This document shows, piece by piece, positions 1 through 9,465 of a DNA stretch of 64,000 bases. Source of the DNA: Lewinellaceae bacterium (GTDB lineage: Bacteria > Bacteroidota > Bacteroidia > Chitinophagales > Saprospiraceae). Location of the stretch: assembly GCA_016712415.1 (NCBI GenBank), contig JADJRC010000002.1, positions 496,001 to 560,000 on the forward strand, written 5' to 3'. The translations under genes were made by a program, and so were the position numbers. How positions within the stretch are numbered: the stretch's first letter is position 1; each line of letters starts with the position of its first letter. The notes beneath the pieces were generated by a model that searched no databases, had not been told where the DNA came from, and saw only the letters and a list, made by a program, of their open reading frames with translations.

Positions 1-971
1 GGAAAGTCGAACTGAAGCCCGGCGCCTCCGTCCGGCGAATAGCCGGGCTGGTCGTCGTCGTCCTGGTCCTCGTAGGCGTACACGTTGTTGCCGCGGGTGA
101 AGGTGTATTCCGCGCCGGCAGCGCCGTCGGTATCGTGCCAGCCGAAGGGCGAGGCGAGGGCCAGTTCGGGGTTGGTTACCAGGCTTCTGGGGCCGAAATT
201 GGGCGCTTCAAGCGGCAGGGCAAATACGTTGTACGCGCCGGCACTGGCGCTTCCTGTATGTGCTGCAGATGCGTCGCCGGATTTTTTTGCCACAAAATTG
301 CCGTGCCTGTCGCACGTATGGCCGGGACCGAAGTCGCAACGCACGGTCCAGTTGTTTTTTTCCAGGAAGGCGCCCGTTTGTGCGTCGATGCGCACATTCC
401 ACCAGTCGGCGCTGGTCCGCATGGCGATATTGACGTTCCAGGCCAGGCGAATGGCATCGCCGGTGGAGACATAAACGAGATCAACCCGGATGGGGTTTTT
501 CGCAATACCGCAATCGGTAAAGGTGAACCGCTTGCGGCTGTTGTCGTCCGTCAGGAGCACGGGTGTTTCGGCAAGTGCGATATCAAGATGCGCCGCTGCC
601 GCGTTGATGGCGTCTTCGGCCTTGATGGCGGGTGTTGCGGCGTTGGCCTGTTGCGCGGCGTTCGGGATAAAGCGACTGGTGAAATAAACTACCTCGCCGT
701 TGCGGATCGCCATGGCGCTTACGGCATTGAATATATTTATACCCGAAACCTGCTGTTGCAGATAGGTGTAGGTAATACCGGTTTCCCGGTCGGTGTACTG
801 ATCGGAGACAGTCCTGTTGCTCACATCTTCATCTGTGAGGGCCCATTTGGACTTTGCTGCTTGCAGGTACGTTGTTATTTCTGTTTGAAACTGTTGTGCG
901 CTGGCCGATGAAAATACAGCGAACAAGGCAATTGTAGCCATTGCCCTGGCGAGGAAGAAAAATTTGGTCAT
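1..971 (-). CDS. M36 (fungalysin-type) metallopeptidase, N-terminal part, runs off the window
   Basis: The frame is open from the ATG at 971 down to base 1, giving about 323 residues with no stop, so the gene is cut by the window edge. It starts with a signal peptide (MTKFFFLARAMATIALF, ending near SASAQ). The FTP-like propeptide follows. Near residues 260-310 comes the stretch with SPFGWHDTDG and the GNNVYAYED motif, which marks the entry to the catalytic domain in M36 fungalysins. The HExxH zinc motif would lie beyond the window. By family it is a secreted zinc endopeptidase; in Bacteroidota such proteases are commonly T9SS cargo, but the C-terminus that would show this is missing. It is divergent from the TonB receptor at 1205, with a shared 233-bp promoter region. 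Confidence 0.85.
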   Translation of the reverse strand, partial: MTKFFFLARAMATIALFAVFSSASAQQFQTEITTYLQAAKSKWALTDEDVSNRTVSDQYTDRETGITYTYLQQQVSGINIFNAVSAMAIRNGEVVYFTSRFIPNAAQQANAATPAIKAEDAINAAAAHLDIALAETPVLLTDDNSRKRFTFTDCGIAKNPIRVDLVYVSTGDAIRLAWNVNIAMRTSADWWNVRIDAQTGAFLEKNNWTVRCDFGPGHTCDRHGNFVAKKSGDASAAHTGSASAGAYNVFALPLEAPNFGPRSLVTNPELALASPFGWHDTDGAAGAEYTFTRGNNVYAYEDQDDDDQPGYSPDGGAGLQFDF

Positions 972-1204
972 GACAAAGTAAGGTGGATTGATTTGGAAGA
1001 CAATAGGTAGTCCGGGATATTATCGCAGCTAATGTATCGGCACTGAGAGACCTATTTTTAATATTCGGGAATTTCCTGTAGTAACGTATGATTTTAGCAA
1101 ACCGGCAGACACTTCACTCCCATAATACTGCACTTCAGTCAGGTAAATCTGTTTCCCGGTCGCCAACGGGTCAATTTTACGCCCCGGAACAAACGGTATT
1201 TCCC

Positions 1205-3376
1205 ATGCACAAATCTGTCCTGCTTCTTCTATTCCTCTCCCTCCTGGCCGCCGCCGCCGTAGCCCAAACCCGTATCGACGGGTATGTTCTTACCACTGGC
1301 GGCGATACGCTCACCGGCGCCAATATCTGGCTGCCGGGCACCTACGACGGCGCTACCAGCGACGCGCACGGTTATTTTTCTTTTAAAACGGCAGAAAAAG
1401 GACTGCGGCCATTGCAGGTTACCTACATGGGTTGCGATACATTCCGCCGGCAGGTGAACCTCGACAGCAACCAGGTCACGGTTCAGGTACGCATGAAAGA
1501 GGATAACTCCACCCTGCAGGAGGTGGTCATTTCGGCCGGCTCTTTCGAAGCCGCCAGCGACCGCCGCCGCGCAGTTGTGCTGACGCCGATCGACATAGCG
1601 CTCACGGCCAGCGCCACTGCCGATATAGCCGGCGCCATCGCCACCCTGCCCGGCACCACGCGCAACGGCGAGTCGGGCCAGATCCTTGTGCGCGGCGGCG
1701 CGGCCTACGAAACCCGCACCTTTATCGACGGGCTGTATGTTCAAAATCCGTACAACAGCTCGGTGCCCAATGTGCCAGCGCGCAACCGTTTCTCGCCCTT
1801 CCTGTTCAAAGGCACGCAGTTTTCAACCGGGGGCTATTCTGCCGAGTACGGCCAGGCCCTGTCGTCGGCGCTTATTCTGAACACCGAAGACCTGGCTCCG
1901 GAAACGACCACCGGCCTGTCGCTGATGTCGGTAGGGCTGGGGTTGGCGCACACCCGGCGTTGGGAAACCCGCTCTCTGTCGGTATCGGGCAGTTACACCA
2001 ACCTGGCGCCTTACACCGGGCTGGTACCGCAGCGCATCGACTGGATCGCACCGCCGCAATCGGGTGGGGGAGAGCTGACGTACCGACAAAAAACCGGAAG
2101 CGACGGCATGTTTAAAATATACACCTCCGTCAACCGCTCCCGGATGGAAATGCGATACCCCGACCCGTTCGAACCGCAGGTCACTGTGCCGCTCCGGCTT
2201 CAGGCCGACAATGTGTATGCCAATATGTCGTACCGGGGAATCCTGAATGAAAAATGGGCCTTGTTTGCCGGCGGCGCTTACACGTTTAACCGCGATGTGG
2301 TCGAATCGACTTTTTCCAACGACCAGGCGCAGCAGTCGGGACAACTCCGCTTCACGCTGATGCGCCCCATTGGCGAGTACCTCAAGTTCAAATTCGGCGC
2401 AGAGTACCTGCACGGCCGCTTCGATGAAACGTATCGACCATCTGACAGCCTGATATTCAGCACCTTGCGCAATGAACGTTATGCCGCAGGGTTTGTCGAA
2501 ACCGATATCTTTTGTACCCGGAAAATCGTCGCGCGCGCCGGACTCCGGGGTGAATACTCCGCCCTGCTTGGTCGCGCCAACCTCGCGCCGCGCCTGTCGG
2601 CTGCCTGGGTGCTGGGCAAGGATGAGCAGGTTGCCCTGGCGGTGGGGCAATTTTACCAAACACCCGAATACGAACAATTGCGCTACCACACCGATCTGCG
2701 TTTCGAGCGCGCCACCCATTATATGCTGAACTACCAGCGCATCCGCGACAAGTTTACTTTCCGGGTGGAAGGATATTATAAACGATACGCACACCTGGTG
2801 AAGTCGGACCCCGAAACAGGACTGCCCGTCAGCCGGGGAAGCGGTTATGCCAGGGGTGTCGATGTGTTCTTCCGCGACCAGAAAACGATCAAACGCGGGG
2901 ATTACTGGATTTCCTACGCATACCTGGATACCAAACGCGATTACCGCGATTTCCCGGAACCTGCCGTGCCGGTTTTTGCCGCTGCCCACAACGTCTCGGT
3001 GGTGTACAAACACTGGCTGCCGGGCATCAACACGGCTATCGGGGCAACGTATGCGTTTCAGTCGCCGCGCCCCTACAACGACCCCAACCGTCCGGGCTTC
3101 AACAAGGGTCGTACGCCGTCGTACCACGACCTGAGTGTGAATGCCAGTTACCTCACCAACCTGTGGGGCAATTTTACGATCCTGTACGTGTCGGCTACAA
3201 ATATTTTGGGTTTTGAGCAGACTTACGGCTACCAGTTCAGCGCCGTGCCGGATGCGAACGGACAATTCCAGTCCAGGGCGATTATGCCGCCGGCAAAACA
3301 TTTTTTGTTTGTGGGGCTGTTCGTCAACTTTGGAAAACGGTATAACGCGGGTAAAACGACGAAGGATGATATTTGA
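1205..3376 (+). CDS. TonB-dependent outer-membrane receptor
   Basis: A 723-residue protein is predicted from the ATG at 1205. The frame is open further upstream to 1088, but the signal peptide (MHKSVLLLLFLSLLAAAAVA) begins at 1205, so that start is chosen. Residues about 25-105 form a carboxypeptidase-regulatory-like beta domain (IDGYVLTTGGDTLTGANIWL). A plug domain follows (ATLPGTTRNGESGQILVRGG, then FIDGLYVQNPYN), and the rest is a beta-barrel with many aromatic-rich strands. The family imports bulky ligands through the outer membrane using TonB energy. The length is at the short end for SusC-like proteins and there is no SusD partner next door, so a siderophore/cofactor-type or peptide-type receptor is as likely as a glycan importer. 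The substrate cannot be read from the sequence. Confidence 0.9.
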   Translation: MHKSVLLLLFLSLLAAAAVAQTRIDGYVLTTGGDTLTGANIWLPGTYDGATSDAHGYFSFKTAEKGLRPLQVTYMGCDTFRRQVNLDSNQVTVQVRMKEDNSTLQEVVISAGSFEAASDRRRAVVLTPIDIALTASATADIAGAIATLPGTTRNGESGQILVRGGAAYETRTFIDGLYVQNPYNSSVPNVPARNRFSPFLFKGTQFSTGGYSAEYGQALSSALILNTEDLAPETTTGLSLMSVGLGLAHTRRWETRSLSVSGSYTNLAPYTGLVPQRIDWIAPPQSGGGELTYRQKTGSDGMFKIYTSVNRSRMEMRYPDPFEPQVTVPLRLQADNVYANMSYRGILNEKWALFAGGAYTFNRDVVESTFSNDQAQQSGQLRFTLMRPIGEYLKFKFGAEYLHGRFDETYRPSDSLIFSTLRNERYAAGFVETDIFCTRKIVARAGLRGEYSALLGRANLAPRLSAAWVLGKDEQVALAVGQFYQTPEYEQLRYHTDLRFERATHYMLNYQRIRDKFTFRVEGYYKRYAHLVKSDPETGLPVSRGSGYARGVDVFFRDQKTIKRGDYWISYAYLDTKRDYRDFPEPAVPVFAAAHNVSVVYKHWLPGINTAIGATYAFQSPRPYNDPNRPGFNKGRTPSYHDLSVNASYLTNLWGNFTILYVSATNILGFEQTYGYQFSAVPDANGQFQSRAIMPPAKHFLFVGLFVNFGKRYNAGKTTKDDI

Positions 3377-3429
3377 GCCAAGTACTTAAAGCATTTGGCG
3401 CAGTCCATTCATGCTCTTCCAAATTTCCT

Positions 3430-3437
3430 TATTTTTG
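3430..3437 (+). promoter_or_regulatory. Bacteroidota -7 promoter box for the toxin-antitoxin pair
   Basis: TATTTTTG matches the TAnnTTTG -7 consensus of Bacteroidota sigma-A promoters. It lies 24 nt before the antitoxin ATG. No convincing -33 TTG element was found at standard spacing. Confidence 0.45.
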
Positions 3438-3461
3438 TGCAACACAATTCCACAGTTATTC

Positions 3462-3642
3462 ATGAAAAAAGCAAAAGTAATTGAAGCAGTAAATGGCCTT
3501 CCCGACGAGTTTTCGCTGGAAGACGTCATTGAGCGTCTCATCATAATGGAAAAAAATTGAGAATGGGATGCAACAGGTTCGACAGGGTCAGGTTGTGGCT
3601 ACGCCGGAAGCCAAAAAGCATGTACAAAAATGGCTCAAGTAA
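3462..3642 (+). CDS. RelB/ParD-like antitoxin, interrupted by a +1 frameshift in an A7 run
   Basis: The ATG at 3462 opens a frame that stops at 3560 after 32 codons (MKKAKVIEAVNGLPDEFSLE...). Removing one A from the seven-A run at about 3549-3556 joins it to a second frame reading IENGMQQVRQGQVVATPEAK and ending HVQKWLK at 3642. The composite of about 60 residues has the shape of the small antitoxins encoded before RelE/ParE toxins: an N-terminal segment with a 'DVIERLIIMEKIENG' helix and a C-terminal 'GQVV-T-EAK' tail. It overlaps the toxin start by 13 nt, as is typical of co-translated TA pairs. The break may be a base-calling error, a real mutation or transcriptional slippage. The antitoxin role is inferred from size, motif and position. 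Confidence 0.6.
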
Positions 3643-3926
3643 CCTGGACGTTGCAATCCCTCGATGATCTTACCTCCATTGCAGCATACCACGAAACCAG
3701 TTCTCCGAATTATACGGCTATGTTGCTGGAGGAGATTTTTGCTGTTGAAAAACAGTTGGCAGCCTTTCCTGCTTCGGGGCGTATCGTACCTGAGGCTAAT
3801 GTCTCTACTTTCCGGGAAGTTATGGTGAGGGGCTATCGCATAATTTACGCACATATCGACTATGAACATGTCCATATACTCGCTGTGCGAAGCAGCAGAA
3901 TGCCTTTAGACAAATTAAGTACTTAA
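3630..3926 (+). CDS. RelE/ParE-family toxin
   Basis: The 98-residue protein begins MAQVTWTLQSLDDLTSIAAY and has the ParE/RelE pattern: an N-terminal strand and helix, a central RIVPE segment, then REVMVRGYRIIYAHID and a closing strand VHILAVRSSRMPL. The R-x4-V-RGYRIIY stretch is the usual core of the fold. RelE members cleave mRNA on the ribosome and ParE members poison gyrase; the sequence alone does not settle which applies. The start overlaps the antitoxin by 13 nt. If the antitoxin frameshift is real the toxin would be unopposed, which argues either that the frameshift is an artefact or that the toxin is silent. Confidence 0.75.
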   Translation: MAQVTWTLQSLDDLTSIAAYHETSSPNYTAMLLEEIFAVEKQLAAFPASGRIVPEANVSTFREVMVRGYRIIYAHIDYEHVHILAVRSSRMPLDKLST

Positions 3927-4079
3927 TACATGAATTGTTGAATTACACCCCTTTCCGCAGGGTATTGCACTTCACTCCCCATATTCGACACTTCGGTCAA
4001 CTCCGTTTTATTTGTGTCGAATTTCCTGTCACCTTTGTCGTAACAATTTAACAACCAACACAATATTAATTGTTACGCG

Positions 4080-4739
4080 ATGAAAAACTTCTTTTTTGCA
4101 CTTGCCCTCACCCTGACAGCCTTCAGCCTTGCCGCACAGGACAGCCGCTACACCGCCGCCATGACCGACGCCGTGGCGCAACTGGACACCACCAAAACAA
4201 TGGCCGACTACCAGGCTGCCGCCAACACATTTTCGCGCATTGCCTCCGCCGAGCCCAAAGAATGGCTGCCGCTGTACTATGCTTCCTTCAGCCAGTTGAA
4301 CGCGGCGTTTTCCCTGATCAAACAGGACGTGGCCGCTGCTTTGCTCACCATCGATCTCGCGCAGGCCAATCTCGACAAAGCCCTCGCCCTCGCGCCGCAG
4401 GAGTCTGAATTATACGTATTACAGGCCTATATCCTCATCGGCCGGCTGATGGAAAACCCCATGGCCAAAGGCGCGGAAATATCGCCCAAGGTATTCGCCC
4501 AACTGGGCAAAGCTTCGGCCATGAACCCCGACAACCCGCGCGCACCTTTCCTGCAGGGCACCTACACGCTGAATATGCCCGAGTTCTACGGCGGCGGCGC
4601 AGCAAAGGCCAAACCGCTCTTTGAAAAAGCCTCCGGGCTGTTTGAAAAAGAAACCGACCGCGGACTGCTGCCGCACTGGGGCAAAAAAGGCAACGCCCAT
4701 TACCTTGAGCAGGTCAGCACAACAGAAAAAGGAAACTAA
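4080..4739 (+). CDS. Secreted TPR-like protein of unknown function
   Basis: The 219-residue protein has a clear signal peptide (MKNFFFALALTLTAFSLAAQ). The mature part is all-alpha with TPR-like spacing: a helix pair around AAANTFSRIASAEPKEWLPL, another around LAQANLDKALALAPQESELY, and a third around ASAMNPDNPRAPFLQGTYTL. It ends 12 nt before the sensor kinase start, so the two are probably co-transcribed, and a periplasmic role near that kinase is possible. No catalytic motif is visible, so no function is claimed. Confidence 0.7.
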   Translation: MKNFFFALALTLTAFSLAAQDSRYTAAMTDAVAQLDTTKTMADYQAAANTFSRIASAEPKEWLPLYYASFSQLNAAFSLIKQDVAAALLTIDLAQANLDKALALAPQESELYVLQAYILIGRLMENPMAKGAEISPKVFAQLGKASAMNPDNPRAPFLQGTYTLNMPEFYGGGAAKAKPLFEKASGLFEKETDRGLLPHWGKKGNAHYLEQVSTTEKGN

Positions 4740-4751
4740 CTTTGACGCCGA

Positions 4752-5783
4752 ATGAGCCAGTCCTTAAAAAAGTTTATCCTGGATTTCGTTGTTATTGCGG
4801 CTATCAGCGGCGTATTCATCCTTTTCCTGTTCGCCAACCCGCTGCGGCTGTACGAACGCGGCGGGTTGCCGTTGCTCTGGGCCTATTACTGGAGGGCAGG
4901 CATGGCTACCTCGATCCTGTGGCTCGGCAATGCGCACCTGAGCAGTATCCCCGACCGCTGGTATAGCTGGGTGGAAGCGCCCGTCAAACGCCTTGTTGTA
5001 TCTGTAGCGCTTACAGTGGCTTTTACCTGTACCGCCTGGATATTGCTGACATGGTCCTTAAAGATATCGTCTTACGGCTGGAACTTGTGGCTGGTCGTCC
5101 GCAACATGACCTTGTCGGATTTTATCCCGACCCTGGCCGTCACGTTCATCATCTCCATCTTCATGCACGGCAGGGCGTTTCTGATGGGCTGGAAGGAAAC
5201 CCTGGTCGAAGCCGAACGCCTGAAAAAAGAGCAGATATCGGCGCGTTATGAAACCCTGAAAAACCAGGTAAACCCGCATTTTTTGTTCAACAGCCTGAAC
5301 GTGTTGTCGTCGCTGGTACACAAGGATGCGAACCAGGCCGAGCGCTTTATTCACCAGTTGTCGGCAGTGTACCGGTACATCCTTGACAGCCGCGACAAAG
5401 AGGTGGTGTCCCTGGAGGAAGAGATCCGGATACTGCGCGCTTACCTGTTCCTGATGGAGATACGGTTCGGCGCCGGACTGGAGGTAGGTATCCGCCTGCC
5501 CGAACCGCCGCCCGGCCAGATAGCGCCGCTTACTTTGCAAATGTTGGTAGAAAATGCGCTGAAACACAATGAAGCCTCCAAAAATAAACCCTTGCGGATC
5601 GAAATATTCCATGAAAACGGCTACCTCGTGGTCTGTAACAATGTGCAGGGTAAAAACGCCCTGCCCGAATCTACTGGTGTAGGATTGCCTAATATACAGG
5701 CGCGCTACCGCCTGTTATCGGGTAAAGAGGTGCAGATAAGCAACAAAAACGGATATTTCGCCGTCAAAGTACCTGTATTGTAA
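4752..5783 (+). CDS. LytS-type sensor histidine kinase
   Basis: The 343-residue protein has four predicted transmembrane helices in its first 150 residues (for example FVVIAAISGVFILFLF and LTVAFTCTAWILLTW). A short coiled linker follows (KETLVEAERLKKEQ), then the His_kinase (PF06580) domain. The phospho-acceptor is His176 in NPHFLFNSLN. The ATP-binding N-box is MLVENALKHNEASKNK and the G-box is GVGLPNIQARYRLL. There is no separate extracellular sensor domain, so the signal is probably sensed in the membrane. The response regulator starts 16 nt downstream, and together they form a LytS/LytTR two-component system. The TSUP permease after it may be in the same operon. Confidence 0.9.
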   Translation: MSQSLKKFILDFVVIAAISGVFILFLFANPLRLYERGGLPLLWAYYWRAGMATSILWLGNAHLSSIPDRWYSWVEAPVKRLVVSVALTVAFTCTAWILLTWSLKISSYGWNLWLVVRNMTLSDFIPTLAVTFIISIFMHGRAFLMGWKETLVEAERLKKEQISARYETLKNQVNPHFLFNSLNVLSSLVHKDANQAERFIHQLSAVYRYILDSRDKEVVSLEEEIRILRAYLFLMEIRFGAGLEVGIRLPEPPPGQIAPLTLQMLVENALKHNEASKNKPLRIEIFHENGYLVVCNNVQGKNALPESTGVGLPNIQARYRLLSGKEVQISNKNGYFAVKVPVL

Positions 5784-5799
5784 CACCGGGATCACCAGC

Positions 5800-6558
5800 A
5801 TGAATATTCTCATCATCGAAGACGAAGAACTGGCCGCCTGGGGACTGATCTCCAAACTTCAGCAGCGCGACCCTTCCGTCCGGATTGTGGCTACCCTCGA
5901 TTCGGTTCGGTCGGCAGTCGAATGGTTTGGCGCAAACCCGGCCCCGGACATTGCCTTTTTCGATATCCAACTGGCCGACGGCCTGAGTTTTGAAATATTC
6001 GAACAGGCGGAAGTGCCTTGCCCTGTGGTATTTACGACGGCATACGACGCCTATGCCTTGCGCGCGTTCAAGGTCAACAGCGTCGACTATCTCCTCAAAC
6101 CCGTTTCCGGGGAGGAGCTTGAACGGGCTTTCGCCAAGTTGGACCAACTGCGCGGCCCCGCAGCACTGGATGCCGGCGCTATCCGGCAAATGATGCAGAT
6201 GTTGAAGCCGCAGCAGTTCAAATCGCGGTTTATGGTCAAAGTCGGCGACCACCTGAGTGCCGTCGATGCCGGCGAGATTGACTTTTTCTTCGGAGAGAAC
6301 AAAATCGTGTGGCTGCGACACCGGAACGGCCGCAAATACCCGGTGGAATACACCCTGGATCAGCTGGAAGAATTGCTCGATACGCAGCATTTCTTCCGGC
6401 TTAACCGGCAGTACATCGCCACACTTGGCGCGATCCGCGATGTGGTGACCTATTCCAACAGCCGGCTGAAGGTTGTGTTGAAAGACCCCCTGGGCGACGG
6501 CGACGTGCTCATCAGCCGGGAAAAAGTGGACGCTTTTAAACACTGGCTGGGCAAATAA
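5800..6558 (+). CDS. LytTR-family response regulator
   Basis: The 252-residue protein has an N-terminal receiver domain beginning MNILIIEDEELAAWGLI. The phospho-accepting aspartate is Asp55 in FFDIQLADG, and the conserved threonine/lysine region is VFTTAYDAYALRAFK...DYLLKP. A linker leads to a C-terminal LytTR DNA-binding domain from about residue 140 (IDFFFGENKIVWLRH, then HFFRLNRQYIATLGAI). Pairing with the kinase immediately upstream is clear. The stop codon overlaps the ATG of the permease by one base, so translation is probably coupled. Confidence 0.92.
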   Translation: MNILIIEDEELAAWGLISKLQQRDPSVRIVATLDSVRSAVEWFGANPAPDIAFFDIQLADGLSFEIFEQAEVPCPVVFTTAYDAYALRAFKVNSVDYLLKPVSGEELERAFAKLDQLRGPAALDAGAIRQMMQMLKPQQFKSRFMVKVGDHLSAVDAGEIDFFFGENKIVWLRHRNGRKYPVEYTLDQLEELLDTQHFFRLNRQYIATLGAIRDVVTYSNSRLKVVLKDPLGDGDVLISREKVDAFKHWLGK

Positions 6559-7313
6559 TGGAGCTGTACCTGCTGTGCCTTTTCGCTTTCCTGGCCGGGT
6601 TTATCGACAGCATCGTCGGCGGTGGCGGACTGGTGCAGGTGCCTGCCTTTTTTGTGTTGTACCCCCAGTTGTCGGTTCCCAACGTGGTTGGTTCCAACCG
6701 CCTTGCCTCGGCCGTGGGCACCTCCGTAGCAGCCTGGAATTACGCTCGAAACGTCAGAATCCCCTGGGAGACCGTATTATATGCCGGTATCAGCGCGGCA
6801 ATCTTCTCCTATCTCGGCGCGACGGTACAAAGCCTGCTGCCCTCGGCGGTGCTAAAACCTGTTATTCTGCTGCTCATTGTTGCCATCGCCATATACACCT
6901 ACCGCAAGAAGGACTTTGGCAGCGCCGACCGGTTCCGTATCCCGGAGGCGCATATACCCCGCTGGTCGGTGGGCCTGGGCGTCGTGCTGGGCTTTTACAA
7001 CGGCTTTGTCGGCCCCGGCACGGGCAGCCTGCTGGTCTTCGGCTTCGTCAGCGTGATCGGATACAGTTTTCTCAAAGCCTCCGCGATATCCAAAGTAGTG
7101 AATGTGGTGTCCGACGTGTCGTCGCTGGTGTTTTTCATCAGCCACCAATACGTCCTTTTTCACCTGGCCTTGCCTATGATGGTATTCAATGTGGCGGGTT
7201 CCTATGCCGGCAGCCGGATGGCGGTGTTGCGCGGCAACCAATTCATCAGAAAGGTGTTTCTGGTGGTAGTGGTGGGTATTGTGCTGCGTTTTGCGTGGGA
7301 TGTTTTTGGGTGA
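6558..7313 (+). CDS. TSUP (TauE/SafE) family membrane permease
   Basis: The 251-residue protein is strongly hydrophobic with about eight transmembrane helices. It shows the TSUP signature near the N-terminus (FLAGFIDSIVGGGGLVQVPA) and its pseudo-repeat in the second half (GFYNGFVGPGTGSLLVFGF). The family moves organosulfur compounds, sulfite, sulfoacetate or similar anions across the inner membrane; the substrate here is unknown. It overlaps the response regulator by one base and is probably the last gene of that operon. Confidence 0.88.
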   Translation: MELYLLCLFAFLAGFIDSIVGGGGLVQVPAFFVLYPQLSVPNVVGSNRLASAVGTSVAAWNYARNVRIPWETVLYAGISAAIFSYLGATVQSLLPSAVLKPVILLLIVAIAIYTYRKKDFGSADRFRIPEAHIPRWSVGLGVVLGFYNGFVGPGTGSLLVFGFVSVIGYSFLKASAISKVVNVVSDVSSLVFFISHQYVLFHLALPMMVFNVAGSYAGSRMAVLRGNQFIRKVFLVVVVGIVLRFAWDVFG

Positions 7314-7447
7314 GTTAGAAACTGTTTTAAAACCCCTCGCCGGGTGGAAAGACCCATCTTTTGCGGCTATAATGCGGCTATTTTGACAAATATGCCCCGA
7401 TATTAGCCAAAAAATGAGCCTTGGAATTCTGTAAATTCAGACCGTTC

Positions 7448-8629
7448 GTGAAAAAATACACTGCCGGTTTCGTCTTTCCTGTCTCTTCCGCGCCAATTCA
7501 AAACGGCGTAGTCATCACCGATGATTCGGGTAAAATCCTGGCCGTGGAGCACCGCGACCAGCATGACCCGGCCAGTCTGGATATCCGCAGGGGCATCCTG
7601 GCGCCGGGCTTCGTCAACACCCACTGCCACCTCGAACTGTCGCACATGAAGGGCCGGGTAAACACCGGCACCGGATTGATCCCGTTCATCACGGGCGTGG
7701 TGACGCAGCGCAATGCTACCGCCGAAATCATTGCCGACGCCATCGAAAAGGCGGAAGCCGAAATGCTTGAAGGCGGCATCGTGGCCCTGGGCGATATTTC
7801 CAATGCGCCCGACACTTTTGAAGTCAAGTCGAGAGGCCGGATGCGGTACTACACTTTCGTGGAACTCTTTGATTTTCTGCAGGAAGCGGGCGCCGACAAA
7901 GCCTTTGCCGACTGGTCGGCCGTATACGGGCAGTTGCAACCGGCGGCGGGCAGCAACGGTTCGCTGTCGCCCCATGCGCCGTATTCGGTGAGCAAAAAAC
8001 TGTTTCGGCAGATTCAGACATTCAACCCGGATCGCGGCATTACGGTAAGCATTCACAACCAGGAAACGCCCCCTGAAAACGAACTTTTTGAGCGCGGCAG
8101 CGGTGATTTTTACGATTTTTACGGGAAGTTCAACATTTCGCTCGATCACTTCGTGCCGTCGGGAAAAGGGTCCATCCACTATGCCCTGGACAATATGAAT
8201 CCCGCCAACCGGACTATTTTTGTGCACAACACCCTTTCCACAGCCGACGATATTCGCGCTGCCCAGGCCTGGAGTCCGCACACCTTCTGGGCCACCTGTC
8301 CCAATGCCAACCTCTATATCGAAAACCGCCTGCCCAATTACCAGGCGTTTATCGATACCGGCGCCCGCGTGACCATCGGCACCGACAGCCTGACATCTAA
8401 CTGGCAACTGTCGATCCTGGAAGAAATGAAGACGATTGCCCGTTATCAAAGTTATGTGCCCTTCGATATGCTGCTGCGCTGGGCGACCCTCAACGGCGCG
8501 CAGGCCCTGGGCTTCGACGATACGCTGGGCAGCCTGGATGTGGGCAAAACGCCCGGAGTGTTGTTGCTGGAAGGGATCGGGCCGGATGGCAGCAACCTGG
8601 ATCGGGCGACGGTGAAGCGGTTGATTTGA
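7448..8629 (+). CDS. Amidohydrolase-superfamily deaminase/chlorohydrolase-like protein
   Basis: The protein has about 393 residues from the GTG at 7448 (reads MKKYTAGFVFPVSSAPI); a TTG at 7421 is also in frame. Metal-site motifs are in order: GFVNTHCHLELSHMKG (the HxH pair), SPHAPYSVS, the later SIHNQET and IFVHNTLS histidines, and the ITIGTDSL-type aspartate motif seen as VTIGTDSLTSNWQLS. This arrangement belongs to the ATZ/TRZ and aminodeoxyfutalosine/adenosylhomocysteine deaminase group, which hydrolytically deaminates nucleoside-like or triazine substrates. The exact substrate is not readable; a role in the futalosine menaquinone pathway is one option, but no other mqn gene is in the window. 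Confidence 0.85.
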   Translation: MKKYTAGFVFPVSSAPIQNGVVITDDSGKILAVEHRDQHDPASLDIRRGILAPGFVNTHCHLELSHMKGRVNTGTGLIPFITGVVTQRNATAEIIADAIEKAEAEMLEGGIVALGDISNAPDTFEVKSRGRMRYYTFVELFDFLQEAGADKAFADWSAVYGQLQPAAGSNGSLSPHAPYSVSKKLFRQIQTFNPDRGITVSIHNQETPPENELFERGSGDFYDFYGKFNISLDHFVPSGKGSIHYALDNMNPANRTIFVHNTLSTADDIRAAQAWSPHTFWATCPNANLYIENRLPNYQAFIDTGARVTIGTDSLTSNWQLSILEEMKTIARYQSYVPFDMLLRWATLNGAQALGFDDTLGSLDVGKTPGVLLLEGIGPDGSNLDRATVKRLI

Positions 8630-8678
8630 GGTCGAAAAAACTCAATCGACATATCGGTCGATACTTGCAAATATTCCC

Positions 8679-9465
8679 ATGTCGGGGCATTTCGATTGTC
8701 CATTCTGGCAGGCTGCCGTGCCGGTGCTTTCCCTGTTTATCCTGCTTTTGCCGTGTATAAAAAGCATTTCAGGCCGGTTACGCATTTCCTGGCTCAGTTT
8801 CGGCATCCTGCTCACTACCGGCTACCTGATCTGTCAGTGCAACTGCGAAGTATACCGGCTCACGGGCGGGCCAAAGTTGGCTGTCAGGCGGTCGCCGGCA
8901 CGGATACTGCGGCATTGCATACGGCTGGCTGATTACGGCCCTGGTGTTTTCCCTGACCTATTATGCACAGTGGCTTTATTTCCGCTTCCCGTTCGATTTG
9001 GTGAAGTATTCGGGCTACCTGGCCCTCCTGTTGGGCATATCCAGCCTGGAAAGTTCGGCACTGATCCTGCGCGATTTCTACGGCTTTCTGCAGCGTAAAA
9101 TCCCCTTTGCCGCCGCCTATCGCGGAAAGGAGCGCCGCCGATACCCTGCTCAATATCCCTTCCGGGAAAAAGATGCTGCGCATTTCTGCCGATGAAGTCG
9201 CTTTCGTCCATCCTACGGGCGGCATTGTGCCATTTCATACATTCCGGGGCGGGGGGCTTCTGATACACGCGCTTTTTTCAGGCTCAACCGGCAATACCTT
9301 GTACACCGATGCCATACGGCGCATTGCGGAGGCTGAAAACCGCAAGTTCGACGTGACGATTCAGCCCAACGGCAAGTCGGAAGAACAATTCAGCGTACCG
9401 GTAAGCCGATACCGGGCACGCGATTTTAAAACTGGTTTTACCGGTCGGAACCGGCGTTCAATTGA
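8679..9465 (+). pseudogene. Membrane-anchored LytTR regulator, multiply frameshifted
   Basis: Pieces of one protein lie in different frames. First is an N-terminal hydrophobic part (LFILLLPCIKSISGRLRISW and ISWLSFGILLTTGYLI). Then come two further helices in another frame (AYGWLITALVFSLTYYAQW and YSGYLALLLGISSLESSAL). A LytTR domain follows in a third frame (IPSGKKMLRISADEVAFVHP, then DAIRRIAEAENRKFDVTI). The core FFRLNRQYLVH is readable only in yet another frame near 9270-9305, and about 15 residues expected before it are missing. The end at 9465 (YRSEPAFN) needs one more A in the run near 9430. An intact relative would be a membrane-bound LytTR transcription factor. The indels are dense enough to suspect assembly error. 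Confidence 0.55.

Noticed and set aside
1823..3301. 492-codon minus-strand frame opposite the TonB receptor
   Set aside because: It is a shadow of a clear TonB receptor on the plus strand.
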